Positions 1 to 5,045 are shown, counted from the first letter of the stretch. The stretch: DNA of 7,784 nt from an uncultured Bacillus sp. (GCA_937902115.1 CALGSR010000186.1:1-7784); one strand, 5' to 3'. Numbers and translations: made by a program. The notes: generated from the letters alone by a model not told the origin.

Positions 1-182
1 GCAATGATAAATGTGTCTTTTTCACGTGGGGACAGGTTAAATTGTTCTAAGATCGAGACGAGAACGAGAATCTTATCTTCATCAACATCTGGGGAAACAA
101 TAAATCGTCGTAGATAAGGATGGAATACATGATTCTCAATCCTTTCTTTCATTTCCGCAATTTTTTTTTCATATTCACACAA
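1..182 (-). CDS. hepS: HepS, heptaprenyl diphosphate synthase component I (N-terminal part, runs off window)
   Basis: Only the first 60 codons are inside the window; the rest lies beyond position 1. HepS is the small, non-catalytic subunit that pairs with HepT to make the C35 heptaprenyl chain of menaquinone-7. The visible protein reads through an N-terminal basic/acidic helix (EYEKKIAEMKERIENH), then HPYLRRFIV at about residues 21-29 and VDEDK at 33-37, followed by LVLVSILEQF. The HPYL plus DEDK pattern matches my memory of the B. subtilis HepS N terminus, with the same roughly 20 residues before HPYL. I chose the TTG at 182-180 because GGGTGAT at 193-187 sits 4 nt upstream and pairs with the 16S tail. 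The GTG at 191 lies inside that Shine-Dalgarno sequence, and a TTG at 239 has no good site. No in-frame ATG exists upstream. The position after mtrB agrees with the Bacillus order. Family call is good; the exact start is less sure. Confidence 0.8.
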   Translation of the reverse strand, partial: MCEYEKKIAEMKERIENHVFHPYLRRFIVSPDVDEDKILVLVSILEQFNLSPREKDTFII

Positions 183-186
183 TCCT

Positions 187-193
187 ATCACCC
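187..193 (-). promoter_or_regulatory. Ribosome binding site selecting a TTG start for hepS
   Basis: The minus strand reads AAGGGTGATAGGA before TTG. GGGTGAT complements the 3' end of 16S rRNA, and a 4-nt gap to the TTG is normal for a site that extends into the TGAT part of the consensus. It argues for a TTG initiation codon, since no ATG is available in frame. Confidence 0.5.
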
Positions 194-240
194 TTGCATC
201 CCCAAATTTCCTTGCTCTTTTCCTTTGCTCATTTATCAAA

Positions 241-382
241 AATTATTCTTATCTCTAGTATGAATGAATCAGTGTTTTTATAGGCATGCCTCAGATTCTT
301 CAAAAGAACAAATACCTGCGCTAGTTCAATAAAACCCTGGGCACAAATTCACCGAGGCAAATTTGATTGCACACAATAAACA
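241..382 (-). other. Structured 5' leader between the hepS promoter and hepS
   Basis: About 200 nt separate the predicted transcription start (near 382) from hepS. The RNA can form an 8-bp helix: TGCCTCGG (359-352) with CTGAGGCA (294-287), one G-U pair, closing a loop of about 57 nt. Inside it TTCTT/AAGAA makes a small hairpin. The 3' strand overlaps the self-complementary AGGCATGCCT, so an alternative pairing exists. I see no known riboswitch or T-box core here. It could be a regulatory leader, a dispersed intergenic repeat, or nothing functional. Confidence 0.3.
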
Positions 383-388
383 GACACA

Positions 389-417
389 ATTATATCATAA
401 AAAGATAGTTGTGACAT
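389..417 (-). promoter_or_regulatory. Sigma-A promoter upstream of hepS (extended -10)
   Basis: The -10 element is TATAAT (394-389), preceded by TATGA, a perfect TRTGN extension. The -35 is ATGTCA (417-412) with a 17-bp spacer. A second, overlapping candidate is TTGACT (430-425), 17 bp, TATCTT (407-402). The site lies just after the mtrB stop, so hepS can be transcribed separately from folE-mtrB. I see no strong terminator between mtrB and this promoter, so read-through is also likely. Confidence 0.65.
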
Positions 418-437
418 AGATTCCAGTCAATTTGATT

Positions 438-683
438 CTATTTTTTCCCTTCACTTTCGACCTCGCCGACACGGGTTTGGATGAAGGCATCACCGCGAAT
501 TTTAATGGCTGACGTATGCTCAGTAAACTGGGCAATCATGACCTCTCCCTTATCCAGTTTTTCTGAATGATGGAAACGGGTATCTGAACCACGAGTAAGT
601 CCGATCACATGAACCCCGTCTTCCTTTGCCTTAATCACAACATATTCATTTGTAACCGCTTTATTATTCTCCTCCAAGATCAT
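438..683 (-). CDS. mtrB: TRAP, tryptophan-activated trp RNA-binding attenuation protein
   Basis: TRAP forms an 11-subunit ring that, when loaded with tryptophan, wraps RNA carrying GAG/UAG repeats and so shuts down the trp operon and other tryptophan genes. The core GLTRGSDTRFHHSEKLDKGE and QFTEHTSAIKIRG is almost the B. subtilis sequence. In the longest-ORF numbering (from a TTG at 686) the RNA-contact residues K43, K62 and R64 correspond to B. subtilis K37, K56 and R58; the tryptophan-pocket threonines T31 and T36 are present too. I prefer the ATG at 683 (81 residues), since the TTG at 686 is crowded by the Shine-Dalgarno sequence. The N terminus is a few residues longer than the 75-residue B. 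subtilis protein, and the tail EVESEGKK is variable. It follows folE by 81 bp, as in the mtrAB operon. Its ribosome site is buried in a 15-bp hairpin (see separate entry), which is unusual. Confidence 0.96.
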   Translation of the reverse strand: MILEENNKAVTNEYVVIKAKEDGVHVIGLTRGSDTRFHHSEKLDKGEVMIAQFTEHTSAIKIRGDAFIQTRVGEVESEGKK

Positions 684-719
684 CAAATCCTTTCCTTTTC
701 CTGAAAAGGAAAGGATTGA
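683..719 (-). promoter_or_regulatory. Hairpin sequestering the mtrB ribosome binding site
   Basis: AATCCTTTCCTTTTC (717-703 on the minus strand) and its perfect complement GAAAAGGAAAGGATT (700-686) are separated by 2 nt, giving an RNA stem of 14 bp with a CAGG loop. The 3' arm contains GGAAAGGA, the only Shine-Dalgarno before the mtrB ATG. With one bulged T the stem can instead extend as TCAA/TTGA (719-716 with 686-683) into the A of the ATG. No U-tract follows, so it is not a normal terminator. It would lower mtrB translation unless melted by a ribosome or a factor, or cut by RNase III. Confidence 0.6.
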
Positions 720-748
720 ATGATTAATTCCCTCCTTCCCATTTTCAT
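683..748 (-). CDS. Possible 21-residue leader ORF coupled to mtrB
   Basis: This short frame starts ATG AAA ATG (748 or 742) and encodes MKMGRRELIIQSFPFQEKER plus a final I. It ends in TGA at 685-683, whose A is the first base of the mtrB ATG (TGATG), the classic overlap for translational coupling. The Shine-Dalgarno for the first ATG is weak (GAAAGA). A strong AGGAGG (736-731) lies inside the frame, 6-9 nt before in-frame ATC and ATT codons, so a rare start is conceivable. The frame contains the whole mtrB-sequestering hairpin. I recognise no family, there are no Trp codons, and a random frame of this length is common. Treat it as a hypothesis. Confidence 0.25.
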   Translation of the reverse strand: MKMGRRELIIQSFPFQEKERI

Positions 749-764
749 TGTTCTTTCAATTTGC

Positions 765-1334
765 CTAGTTGTTTTTAATCAAGGATAGTACTTCTGAGCG
801 GGCTGATACATCGTTCAAGAAAATTCCTCGAACAGCTGAAGTGACTGTTTTGGATCCTGGTTTTTTAACGCCACGCATCGTCATACACATATGTTCTGCC
901 TCTACTATGACCATAACACCAAACGGTTCAAGTGTTTCCATGATACTGTTAGCTATTGTCGAAGTAATTCTTTCCTGTAGCTGCGGTCTTTTCGCCACAG
1001 CTTCTACAGCTCGTGCCAATTTGCTTAATCCTGTTACCCTTCCATTTCTTGGAATATAAGCGATATGCGCCTTTCCAAAAAACGGTACTAAGTGATGTTC
1101 ACACATCGAATAAAAGGAAATATCCTTCACTAATACTAATTCTTCATGATCCTCTGAGAAGACTGTTGCAAAATATTCCTTTGGATCGATATTTATTCCA
1201 CTGAACACTTCTTCATACATTTTCGCCACTCTCTTTGGTGTATCTAAAAGACCTTCACGGTTCGGGTCTTCCCCGATGGCTTCTATAATTAAACGTACCG
1301 CTTCTTCAATTTGGGCACGATTCACATTTGACAT
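765..1334 (-). CDS. folE: GTP cyclohydrolase I (FolE/MtrA)
   Basis: Converts GTP to 7,8-dihydroneopterin triphosphate, the first step of tetrahydrofolate synthesis, in the cytoplasm as a homodecamer. The protein is the full type I enzyme (189 residues): GEDPNREGLLDTPKRVAKMY near the N terminus, then SMCEHHLVPF holding zinc ligands C78 and H81 and catalytic H80, the KLARAVEAVAKRPQLQER helix, and EAEHMCMTMRG with the third zinc ligand C150. All ligands are present, so it should be the zinc enzyme, not the FolE2 type. I start at the ATG at 1334 because AGGAGG ends 8 nt upstream; the GTG at 1340 in the same frame would leave only 2 nt. It lies upstream of mtrB in the mtrAB arrangement and has its own promoter (about 1458-1487). 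Confidence 0.97.
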   Translation of the reverse strand: MSNVNRAQIEEAVRLIIEAIGEDPNREGLLDTPKRVAKMYEEVFSGINIDPKEYFATVFSEDHEELVLVKDISFYSMCEHHLVPFFGKAHIAYIPRNGRVTGLSKLARAVEAVAKRPQLQERITSTIANSIMETLEPFGVMVIVEAEHMCMTMRGVKKPGSKTVTSAVRGIFLNDVSARSEVLSLIKNN

Positions 1335-1342
1335 GTACACTT

Positions 1343-1348
1343 CCTCCT
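1343..1348 (-). promoter_or_regulatory. Ribosome binding site deciding the folE start
   Basis: AGGAGG is 8 nt from the ATG at 1334 and only 2 nt from the in-frame GTG at 1340, so the ATG is the start. The same stretch carries a short run of GAG/TAG triplets (GAGCGAGTTTAGGAG), discussed under the rejected items. Confidence 0.85.
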
Positions 1349-1457
1349 AAACTCGCTCCAATCAAGCGTCCCCTGAATATCGATGTTGGACATGACAATA
1401 ACACCGAAACAAATCCTTTGTCACGGGTACGCCTGTGCTGTCTCGCTTCCTTAATAC

Positions 1458-1487
1458 ATATTAGCATACTTTTTTTCGTTACGGCAA
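1458..1487 (-). promoter_or_regulatory. Candidate sigma-A promoter of folE-mtrB
   Basis: TTGCCG (1487-1482), an 18-bp spacer, and TAATAT (1463-1458) with a TATGC extension in front. Transcription would start near 1451 and give a leader of about 117 nt before the folE ATG. The site lies downstream of the hbs terminator, consistent with a new transcription unit. The leader has small local hairpins (ACAAA/TTTGT; CGCT/AGCG) but no recognisable riboswitch core. Confidence 0.5.
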
Positions 1488-1551
1488 AATGTATATTTAA
1501 AAGAAGATTTAGCCTATCTTCCGATTGATGCTAGGGGATTCTGACTTCAGC

Positions 1552-1576
1552 AAAAAAACCGCGATTTCTCGCGGTT
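1552..1576 (-). terminator. Rho-independent terminator of hbs
   Basis: The minus strand folds into AACCGCGA, a GAAA tetraloop, TCGCGGTT (1576-1557), an 8-bp GC-rich stem, followed by a run of U residues to 1552. It starts 18 nt after the hbs stop codon. Confidence 0.93.
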
Positions 1577-1594
1577 AATTAGCACTTTATGTAA

Positions 1595-1867
1595 TTATTT
1601 CACTGCATCTTTAAGCGCTTTACCTGGTTTAAATGCAGGGACTTTACTTGCTGCAATTTCAATTTCTTCCCCAGTTTGAGGATTGCGGCCTTTACGAGCA
1701 GCACGCTCGCGTACCTCAAAGTTCCCAAAACCAATTAATTGTACTTTATCGCCATCTTTTAAAGCATTTAAGATAGAATCGAATACGGCATCAACTGCTT
1801 TTGTTGCATCTTTTTTAGAAAGTTCACTTGCTTCTGCAACTGCGTTAATTAGATCTGTTTTGTTCAT
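1595..1867 (-). CDS. hbs: HU-family DNA-binding protein HBsu
   Basis: Small basic histone-like protein that binds and bends DNA as a homodimer, compacting the nucleoid and assisting replication and repair. The 90 residues cover the whole fold: MNKTDLINAVAEASELSKKD and the second helix form the dimer body, and GFGNFEVRERAARKGRNPQT leads into the DNA-gripping beta arm (about residues 47-76, with RKGRNPQTGEEI). The C terminus PAFKPGKALKDAVK is typical. It matches B. subtilis HBsu closely and is two residues shorter. A longer in-frame start at 1900 exists, but I chose the ATG at 1867 because GGAGGTGA lies 5 nt upstream and the protein then begins exactly like the family. It is monocistronic here: two terminators separate it from spoIVA and one from folE. 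Confidence 0.98.
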   Translation of the reverse strand: MNKTDLINAVAEASELSKKDATKAVDAVFDSILNALKDGDKVQLIGFGNFEVRERAARKGRNPQTGEEIEIAASKVPAFKPGKALKDAVK

Positions 1868-1872
1868 GCCTT

Positions 1873-1880
1873 TCACCTCC
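1873..1880 (-). promoter_or_regulatory. Strong ribosome binding site of hbs
   Basis: GGAGGTGA is a near-complete complement of the 16S tail, 5 nt before the ATG at 1867. It fits a highly expressed gene and rules out the longer in-frame start at 1900. Confidence 0.9.
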
Positions 1881-1984
1881 TCCCAGAATTTCCTAAACAT
1901 TCGAAAATTGAATACTTACTTTCATTTGTAAACAAATTTCCTGCATTATATACATCACTGCATAAATTTTTTGTAGCAAGCCTT

Positions 1985-2013
1985 ATCTTAAAACAGCGCA
2001 TCGAATAATTCAA
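1985..2013 (-). promoter_or_regulatory. Candidate hbs promoter (proximal)
   Basis: TTGAAT (2013-2008), a 17-bp spacer and TAAGAT (1990-1985). The 7-bp inverted repeat AAAACAG (2020-2014) and CTGTTTT (1996-1990) frames the -35 and spacer and touches the -10. Match to consensus is moderate (4 of 6 in each box). Confidence 0.4.
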
Positions 2014-2079
2014 CTGTTTTTTAGCAAAAAGCCTTTATTTTCAAGGGTTTAAGGCAAACATTGCAGTGATTCTGTTAAA

Positions 2080-2108
2080 AGATTATCATAATCAAATTTT
2101 GTTATCAA
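2080..2108 (-). promoter_or_regulatory. Candidate hbs promoter (distal, extended -10)
   Basis: TTGATA (2108-2103), a 17-bp spacer and TAATCT (2085-2080) with a TATGA extension directly upstream. A 7-bp inverted repeat (AGAAAAT, 5-nt centre, ATTTTCT; 2126-2108) abuts the -35. The -10 hexamer itself is poor, so this depends on the extension. Confidence 0.4.
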
Positions 2109-2249
2109 GAAAATTTCTCATTTTCTAGTTAATCTTGGAATTTTCAGTCTACATTTCCTTATTTTCCTTGCATTCCTCGCTGTCAAATGCCTTGCAAAAG
2201 AGCGCTCGTTGTTCATTTCTGACGTTCCAGTTCCTAAGAAAAAAATAAA

Positions 2250-2278
2250 TGGGACAGGGAACCAGGTTCCCTGTCCCA
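2250..2278. repeat. Perfect 13-bp palindromic element acting as second spoIVA terminator
   Basis: TGGGACAGGGAAC, a 3-nt centre, then GTTCCCTGTCCCA. On the minus strand it is followed by ATTTATTTTTTTC, so it forms a very stable hairpin plus U-tract downstream of the first spoIVA terminator. Its high GC content and perfect symmetry stand out from the AT-rich surroundings, as expected of a dispersed intergenic palindrome recruited as a terminator. Copy number cannot be seen from one window. Confidence 0.75.
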
Positions 2279-2280
2279 AC

Positions 2281-2304
2281 AAAAAAACTCTCTAAAAGAG
2301 AGTT
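2281..2304 (-). terminator. Rho-independent terminator of spoIVA
   Basis: AACTCTCT, TTT, AGAGAGTT (2304-2286), then a U-tract to 2281. The first stem bases overlap the spoIVA stop codon TAA (2305-2303), a compact arrangement. The palindrome at 2250-2278 follows immediately as a backup. Confidence 0.9.
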
Positions 2305-3781
2305 ACAAAATAATGGCAATCAGCCCGCCTGAGCCTTCATTAATAATGCGCTCGAGGGTTTCTTTTAATTTATAGCGGGCATTTTCAGGCATTAAGGATA
2401 ATTTCGCCTGAATTCCCTCTCTAACAAGCGAACTCAATGAGCGGCCAAAGATATCTGAATTCCAAATCGATAGTGGATCATCCTCAAAATCCTGCATTAA
2501 GTAGCGGACCAGTTCTTCGCTTTGTTTCTCGGTACCGATGATCGGCGCAAATTCACTCTCCACATCCACTTTGATCATGTGGATCGATGGGGCAACAGCC
2601 TTTAAGCGGACTCCGAACCGAGCCCCTTGGCGGATGATTTCCGGTTCATCGAGACTCATATCTGCAAGTGAAGGTGCAGCAATTCCGTAACCCGTTTGTT
2701 TCACCATTTTTAAAGCATCAGCTACTTGATCATATTCCGTTTTTGCATGAGCAAAATCCTGCATCAATTCGAGTAAATGATCTTTTCCGCGAATCTCTAC
2801 GCCTACGATTTCCTTCAAAATATCGTCATATAAATCATCCGGTGCATATAGATCAATTTCCGCAATCCCCTGCCCCATTTCAATTCCTGCCAAGCCTGCA
2901 CGGTCAATAAATTCGAAGTCACTGAATTGCTGGACAACCCTGTCAACATCCCGCAGACGTTTAATATCCTGTACGGTCCCTTTCACCGCTTCCTGATAGC
3001 TTTCACGGAGCCAATGTGTCTCTTTTAGCACCATGACCCAGCTTGGTAGATTAACATTAACTTCAAGAACTGGAAATTCATATAAAGCCTCCCGTAATAC
3101 ACTAAGTACATCCGATTCTTTCATTCCCTCAACACTCATTGCGAGAACTGGAATATCATATTTTTCGCTTAGCTCGCCCCTTAAGGCCTCTGTATTTGGA
3201 TGATGAGGCTGAACGCTGTTAATAATCATAATGAATGGCTTTCCCACTTCTTTTAATTCATTAATGACCCGCTCTTCAGCTTCCAAATAGTTGCTGCGTG
3301 AGATTTCCCCAATTGATCCGTCTGTTGTAATGACTACGCCGATGGTGGAATGCTCTTGAATCACCTTGCGTGTGCCGATTTCAGCCGCTTCATGGAAAGG
3401 AATCGGTTCTTCATACCATGGGGTTGTGATCATACGCGGTCCATTCTCATCCTCATATCCCTTTGCCCCTGGAACTGTATAACCGACGCAATCGACTAAG
3501 CGGATATTGACATCGAGCCCGTCGTCAACATGAATCGTGGCAGCTTGATTTGGGACAAATTTGGGTTCGGTGGTCATAATCGTTCTACCCGCTGCGCTTT
3601 GAGGCAATTCATCTTGGGTACGAGCCCGTTCGGCTTCATTATTCATGTTTGGTAAAACGACCAGTTCCATAAACTTTTTGATAAAAGTCGATTTACCGGT
3701 ACGTACAGCTCCAACCACTCCCAAATATATATCGCCGCCGGTTCTCTCGGCAATATCTTTAAATATATCTACCTTTTCCAA
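2303..3781 (-). CDS. spoIVA: SpoIVA, morphogenetic ATPase of the spore coat basement layer
   Basis: SpoIVA is made in the mother cell, is anchored to the forespore surface by SpoVM, and uses ATP hydrolysis to polymerise irreversibly into the platform for coat and cortex assembly. The 492 residues equal the B. subtilis length and are nearly identical. Visible motifs: Walker A GAVRTGKS at 24-31, the TIMTTEPKF threonine region at about 68-75, Walker B-like RLVDCVG at 94-100, a central alpha/beta region, and a C-terminal domain ending EGSGGLIAIIL, the part known to bind SpoVM. The start codon is TTG at 3781-3779, supported by GGAGG 7 nt upstream and by the conserved opening MEKVDIFKDI. A sigma-E-like promoter lies at 3848-3877. 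It is a single-gene unit with its own terminators. No frameshift or missing residue is seen. Confidence 0.99.
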   Translation of the reverse strand: MEKVDIFKDIAERTGGDIYLGVVGAVRTGKSTFIKKFMELVVLPNMNNEAERARTQDELPQSAAGRTIMTTEPKFVPNQAATIHVDDGLDVNIRLVDCVGYTVPGAKGYEDENGPRMITTPWYEEPIPFHEAAEIGTRKVIQEHSTIGVVITTDGSIGEISRSNYLEAEERVINELKEVGKPFIMIINSVQPHHPNTEALRGELSEKYDIPVLAMSVEGMKESDVLSVLREALYEFPVLEVNVNLPSWVMVLKETHWLRESYQEAVKGTVQDIKRLRDVDRVVQQFSDFEFIDRAGLAGIEMGQGIAEIDLYAPDDLYDDILKEIVGVEIRGKDHLLELMQDFAHAKTEYDQVADALKMVKQTGYGIAAPSLADMSLDEPEIIRQGARFGVRLKAVAPSIHMIKVDVESEFAPIIGTEKQSEELVRYLMQDFEDDPLSIWNSDIFGRSLSSLVREGIQAKLSLMPENARYKLKETLERIINEGSGGLIAIIL

Positions 3782-3788
3782 GTGATCC

Positions 3789-3793
3789 CCTCC
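3789..3793 (-). promoter_or_regulatory. Ribosome binding site for the TTG start of spoIVA
   Basis: GGAGG is 7 nt before TTG. No ATG or GTG fits the conserved N terminus, so a UUG initiation codon is used, which may moderate SpoIVA output. Confidence 0.8.
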
Positions 3794-3847
3794 AGATTCC
3801 CTGCATTAGTGGGATAGTGTTAATTCTCTGCTCGTTTGTGACACTTA

Positions 3848-3877
3848 TAAATATGATGTTGTCCTATATTGTTATGA
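3848..3877 (-). promoter_or_regulatory. Candidate sigma-E promoter of spoIVA
   Basis: TCATAAC (3877-3871), a 15-bp spacer and CATATTTA (3855-3848). This resembles the sigma-E pattern of a KMATATT-like -35 and a CATACAHT-like -10 with 14-15 bp between. B. subtilis spoIVA is known to be sigma-E controlled. The start point would be near 3841, about 60 nt before the gene. Confidence 0.55.
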
Positions 3878-4040
3878 CAGTTTTCTAATATTTTTACCTC
3901 CTCAAAGGAAAAGACCTTCGCTTTCCATGTTCATATTTTTACATTCCCCTATATAGGAGACTTAAAATTTTCCGTTTGCAGATACGTATACTATTCGGCA
4001 GGCAGAGCCCAATGGTTTCCTGCTCTAATCATCATGAGGG
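3878..4040. other. Intergenic stretch between the yphF terminator and the spoIVA promoter
   Basis: The full yphF-spoIVA gap is about 310 bp and is accounted for by the spoIVA leader, its sigma-E-like promoter and the yphF terminator. The remainder holds a perfect 10-bp palindrome CCTATATAGG (3948-3957) and a GAGGAGG without a usable start codon (about 3897-3903). No supportable gene is seen. Confidence 0.5.
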
Positions 4041-4041
4041 A

Positions 4042-4086
4042 AATAAAAAACCCTTCTCCTACAATATATTTTGTAAAAGAAGGGTT
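4042..4086 (-). terminator. Long rho-independent terminator of yphF
   Basis: AACCCTTCTTTTACAA (4086-4071), a 6-nt loop, TTGTAGGAGAAGGGTT (4064-4049), a 16-bp stem with two G-U pairs, followed by UUUUUAUU. It begins four nt after the yphF stop. The outer 8 bp of the stem match the terminator at the right edge of the window. Confidence 0.92.
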
Positions 4087-4090
4087 ATGA

Positions 4091-4804
4091 CTATTTCGTT
4101 AAAAAGATTGGGTCACCAGTCTCTTCATCAATCGTATAAGGCAGTGAATAAACAGGAACAAACATGGAATCCTGCCATAATAGATCCCGGATATCGTCCC
4201 CAGGCTTAAAGCTATGTTCTGTTTTTTTCATTATTTCGTATAAGTCCATTCGGTAATCGACATAAATTTCTGCGTTTCCAGAAATGACAAATGAAAGATT
4301 TTTATTTGTATAAGGGCTTATCACGTACGGTTCTTCTCTAAATCCTAACTTTTTGTAATCCAATATAAAAATATTGTCCGCTGCTTTTTCCTTATACGCA
4401 GGGTAGCCCTGGGTTTTAATCCGGAGCTTAATTTCCCCGATCGTTTCTGGTATGCGAAGGTCAAAAATTTTAACAGTTGGATTTTCTTCTACATCAACAA
4501 GTACATATTGAAAGACACCACCGCTTTCATATGCATTGCCCGGCGCTTCTGCTATATACTCCGGCACAAGCCTTTTGAAATCGATCTTATATTTTTGATA
4601 AATAGGCGTGTTTTCTTCGGAATTTTTGATCGGAAGAATGCCCCCATTATCTTCGCGGAATTTTGTGACAGCGGTCTGTACCAATTGGACTTGGTCTTCG
4701 TAAGGGATTTGGTTTTGTTGCAGTTTGTCCTCTGGATACATACATCCTGTTAGAATAAAAGTCAATAGGGCCGCAATAAGCAGCAGTAAATGCTTCTTTC
4801 TCAT
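4091..4804 (-). CDS. yphF: YphF-like lipoprotein of unknown function
   Basis: The N terminus is a lipoprotein signal: MRKKH, a hydrophobic core, then the lipobox LTGC with C21 as the lipidated cysteine, so the mature protein should be anchored on the outer face of the membrane. The remaining 216 residues are soluble and charged, with no catalytic motif that I can name. Length (237) and position between yphE and spoIVA match B. subtilis YphF, whose role I do not know. The ATG at 4804 has AAAGGA 8 nt upstream. It follows yphE by 29 bp and should be co-transcribed with it, ending in the terminator at 4042-4086. Its place next to spoIVA is suggestive of sporulation but is not proof. Confidence 0.85.
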   Translation of the reverse strand: MRKKHLLLLIAALLTFILTGCMYPEDKLQQNQIPYEDQVQLVQTAVTKFREDNGGILPIKNSEENTPIYQKYKIDFKRLVPEYIAEAPGNAYESGGVFQYVLVDVEENPTVKIFDLRIPETIGEIKLRIKTQGYPAYKEKAADNIFILDYKKLGFREEPYVISPYTNKNLSFVISGNAEIYVDYRMDLYEIMKKTEHSFKPGDDIRDLLWQDSMFVPVYSLPYTIDEETGDPIFLTK

Positions 4805-4833
4805 TTTATCAATCCTTTAACTCTATGAAAGTA

Positions 4834-5037
4834 CTATTCAAATGTTGGCCCAGCCATAACCACTAAGAAAATAATTAAACCTGCTAAAATCAATAATATG
4901 TACGCAATAATGGCTGTGAGCGTTTTTAATACCCCATTTTTAAATTTGTAGCGGCTAAAATAAATCAAAAACACGGAAATCGCCAAAAATCCAATCCCTG
5001 ACAGTGAAATCCACATCTTCATTAATCCCGGTGACAC
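4834..5037 (-). CDS. yphE: YphE-like small membrane protein (DUF2768)
   Basis: A 67-residue protein with two transmembrane helices: roughly residues 8-27 (WISLSGIGFLAISVFLIYF) and 38-62 (LKTLTAIIAYILLILAGLII onward), joined by a basic SRYKFKNG loop, which should face the cytoplasm. This matches the DUF2768/YphE family; its function is unknown to me. The frame is open back to 5085, but I chose the GTG at 5037 because AAAGGAG lies 8 nt upstream, the protein then begins MSPGLMKMWIS like the B. subtilis form, and the extra 16 codons would overlap the promoter (5063-5073). yphF follows 29 bp downstream in the same unit. Confidence 0.85.
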   Translation of the reverse strand: MSPGLMKMWISLSGIGFLAISVFLIYFSRYKFKNGVLKTLTAIIAYILLILAGLIIFLVVMAGPTFE

Positions 5038-5045
5038 GTCATCCT

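Larger units (their letters stand above)
1868..2249. other. Gene-free region upstream of hbs
   Basis: Most of this 435-bp gap between spoIVA and hbs has no supportable gene. It holds the hbs Shine-Dalgarno, two candidate sigma-A promoters (2080-2108 and 1985-2013), and a lone TATAAT at 1950-1945 without a partner -35. It also has several inverted repeats: AGAAAAT/ATTTTCT at 2126-2108, AAAACAG/CTGTTTT at 2020-1990, and ATTTGT/ACAAAT just upstream of the hbs leader. A 32-codon arginine/lysine-rich frame at 2118-2216 looks non-coding. A long untranslated upstream region with more than one promoter would agree with the multi-promoter control known for B. subtilis hbs. Confidence 0.6.

Noticed and set aside
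241..300. PreQ1-like tail (CCTATAAAAACACTG) in the hepS leader
   Set aside because: The AT-rich tail resembles class I preQ1 switches, but the stem-loop that should precede it is absent; AGGCATGCCT has no room for the loop, and hepS is not a queuosine gene.
769..1059. Plus-strand frame of 96 codons opposite folE
   Set aside because: Exact antisense shadow of the conserved folE gene, with no ribosome site.
1336..1362. Possible TRAP-binding GAG/TAG repeat over the folE Shine-Dalgarno (GAG, GAG, TAG, GAG), suggesting autoregulation of the mtrAB operon
   Set aside because: Only four triplets, with spacers of 1, 2 and 0 nt. Known TRAP sites use more repeats, usually separated by 2-3 nt. A binding assay would be needed.
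1954..2070. 9-bp inverted repeat ATCACTGCA / TGCAGTGAT about 100 bp apart, flanking an hbs promoter candidate
   Set aside because: A 9-bp match of this kind is expected by chance fairly often in a spacer of this size, and it does not extend.
2085..2102. Fur/PerR-like box around GATTATGATAATC upstream of hbs
   Set aside because: Only one half-site (TGATAAT) matches a Fur element; the symmetry is the reverse of the consensus arrangement.
2118..2216. Minus-strand frame of 32 codons (ATG 2216) rich in Arg and Lys, starting MNNERSFARHLTARN
   Set aside because: Weak ribosome site (GGAA), many AGG/AGA codons, no hydrophobic or known motif, and it lies in the hbs upstream region. Looks like chance in purine-rich DNA.
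2668..2910. Plus-strand frame of 80 codons opposite spoIVA, and similar shadows opposite hbs, yphF, gpsA and der
   Set aside because: They lie inside strongly conserved genes on the other strand and show no independent coding signal.
3897..3944. Ten-codon frame MNMESEGLFL before the spoIVA promoter
   Set aside because: Very short, poorly spaced Shine-Dalgarno, and upstream of the predicted sigma-E start point.
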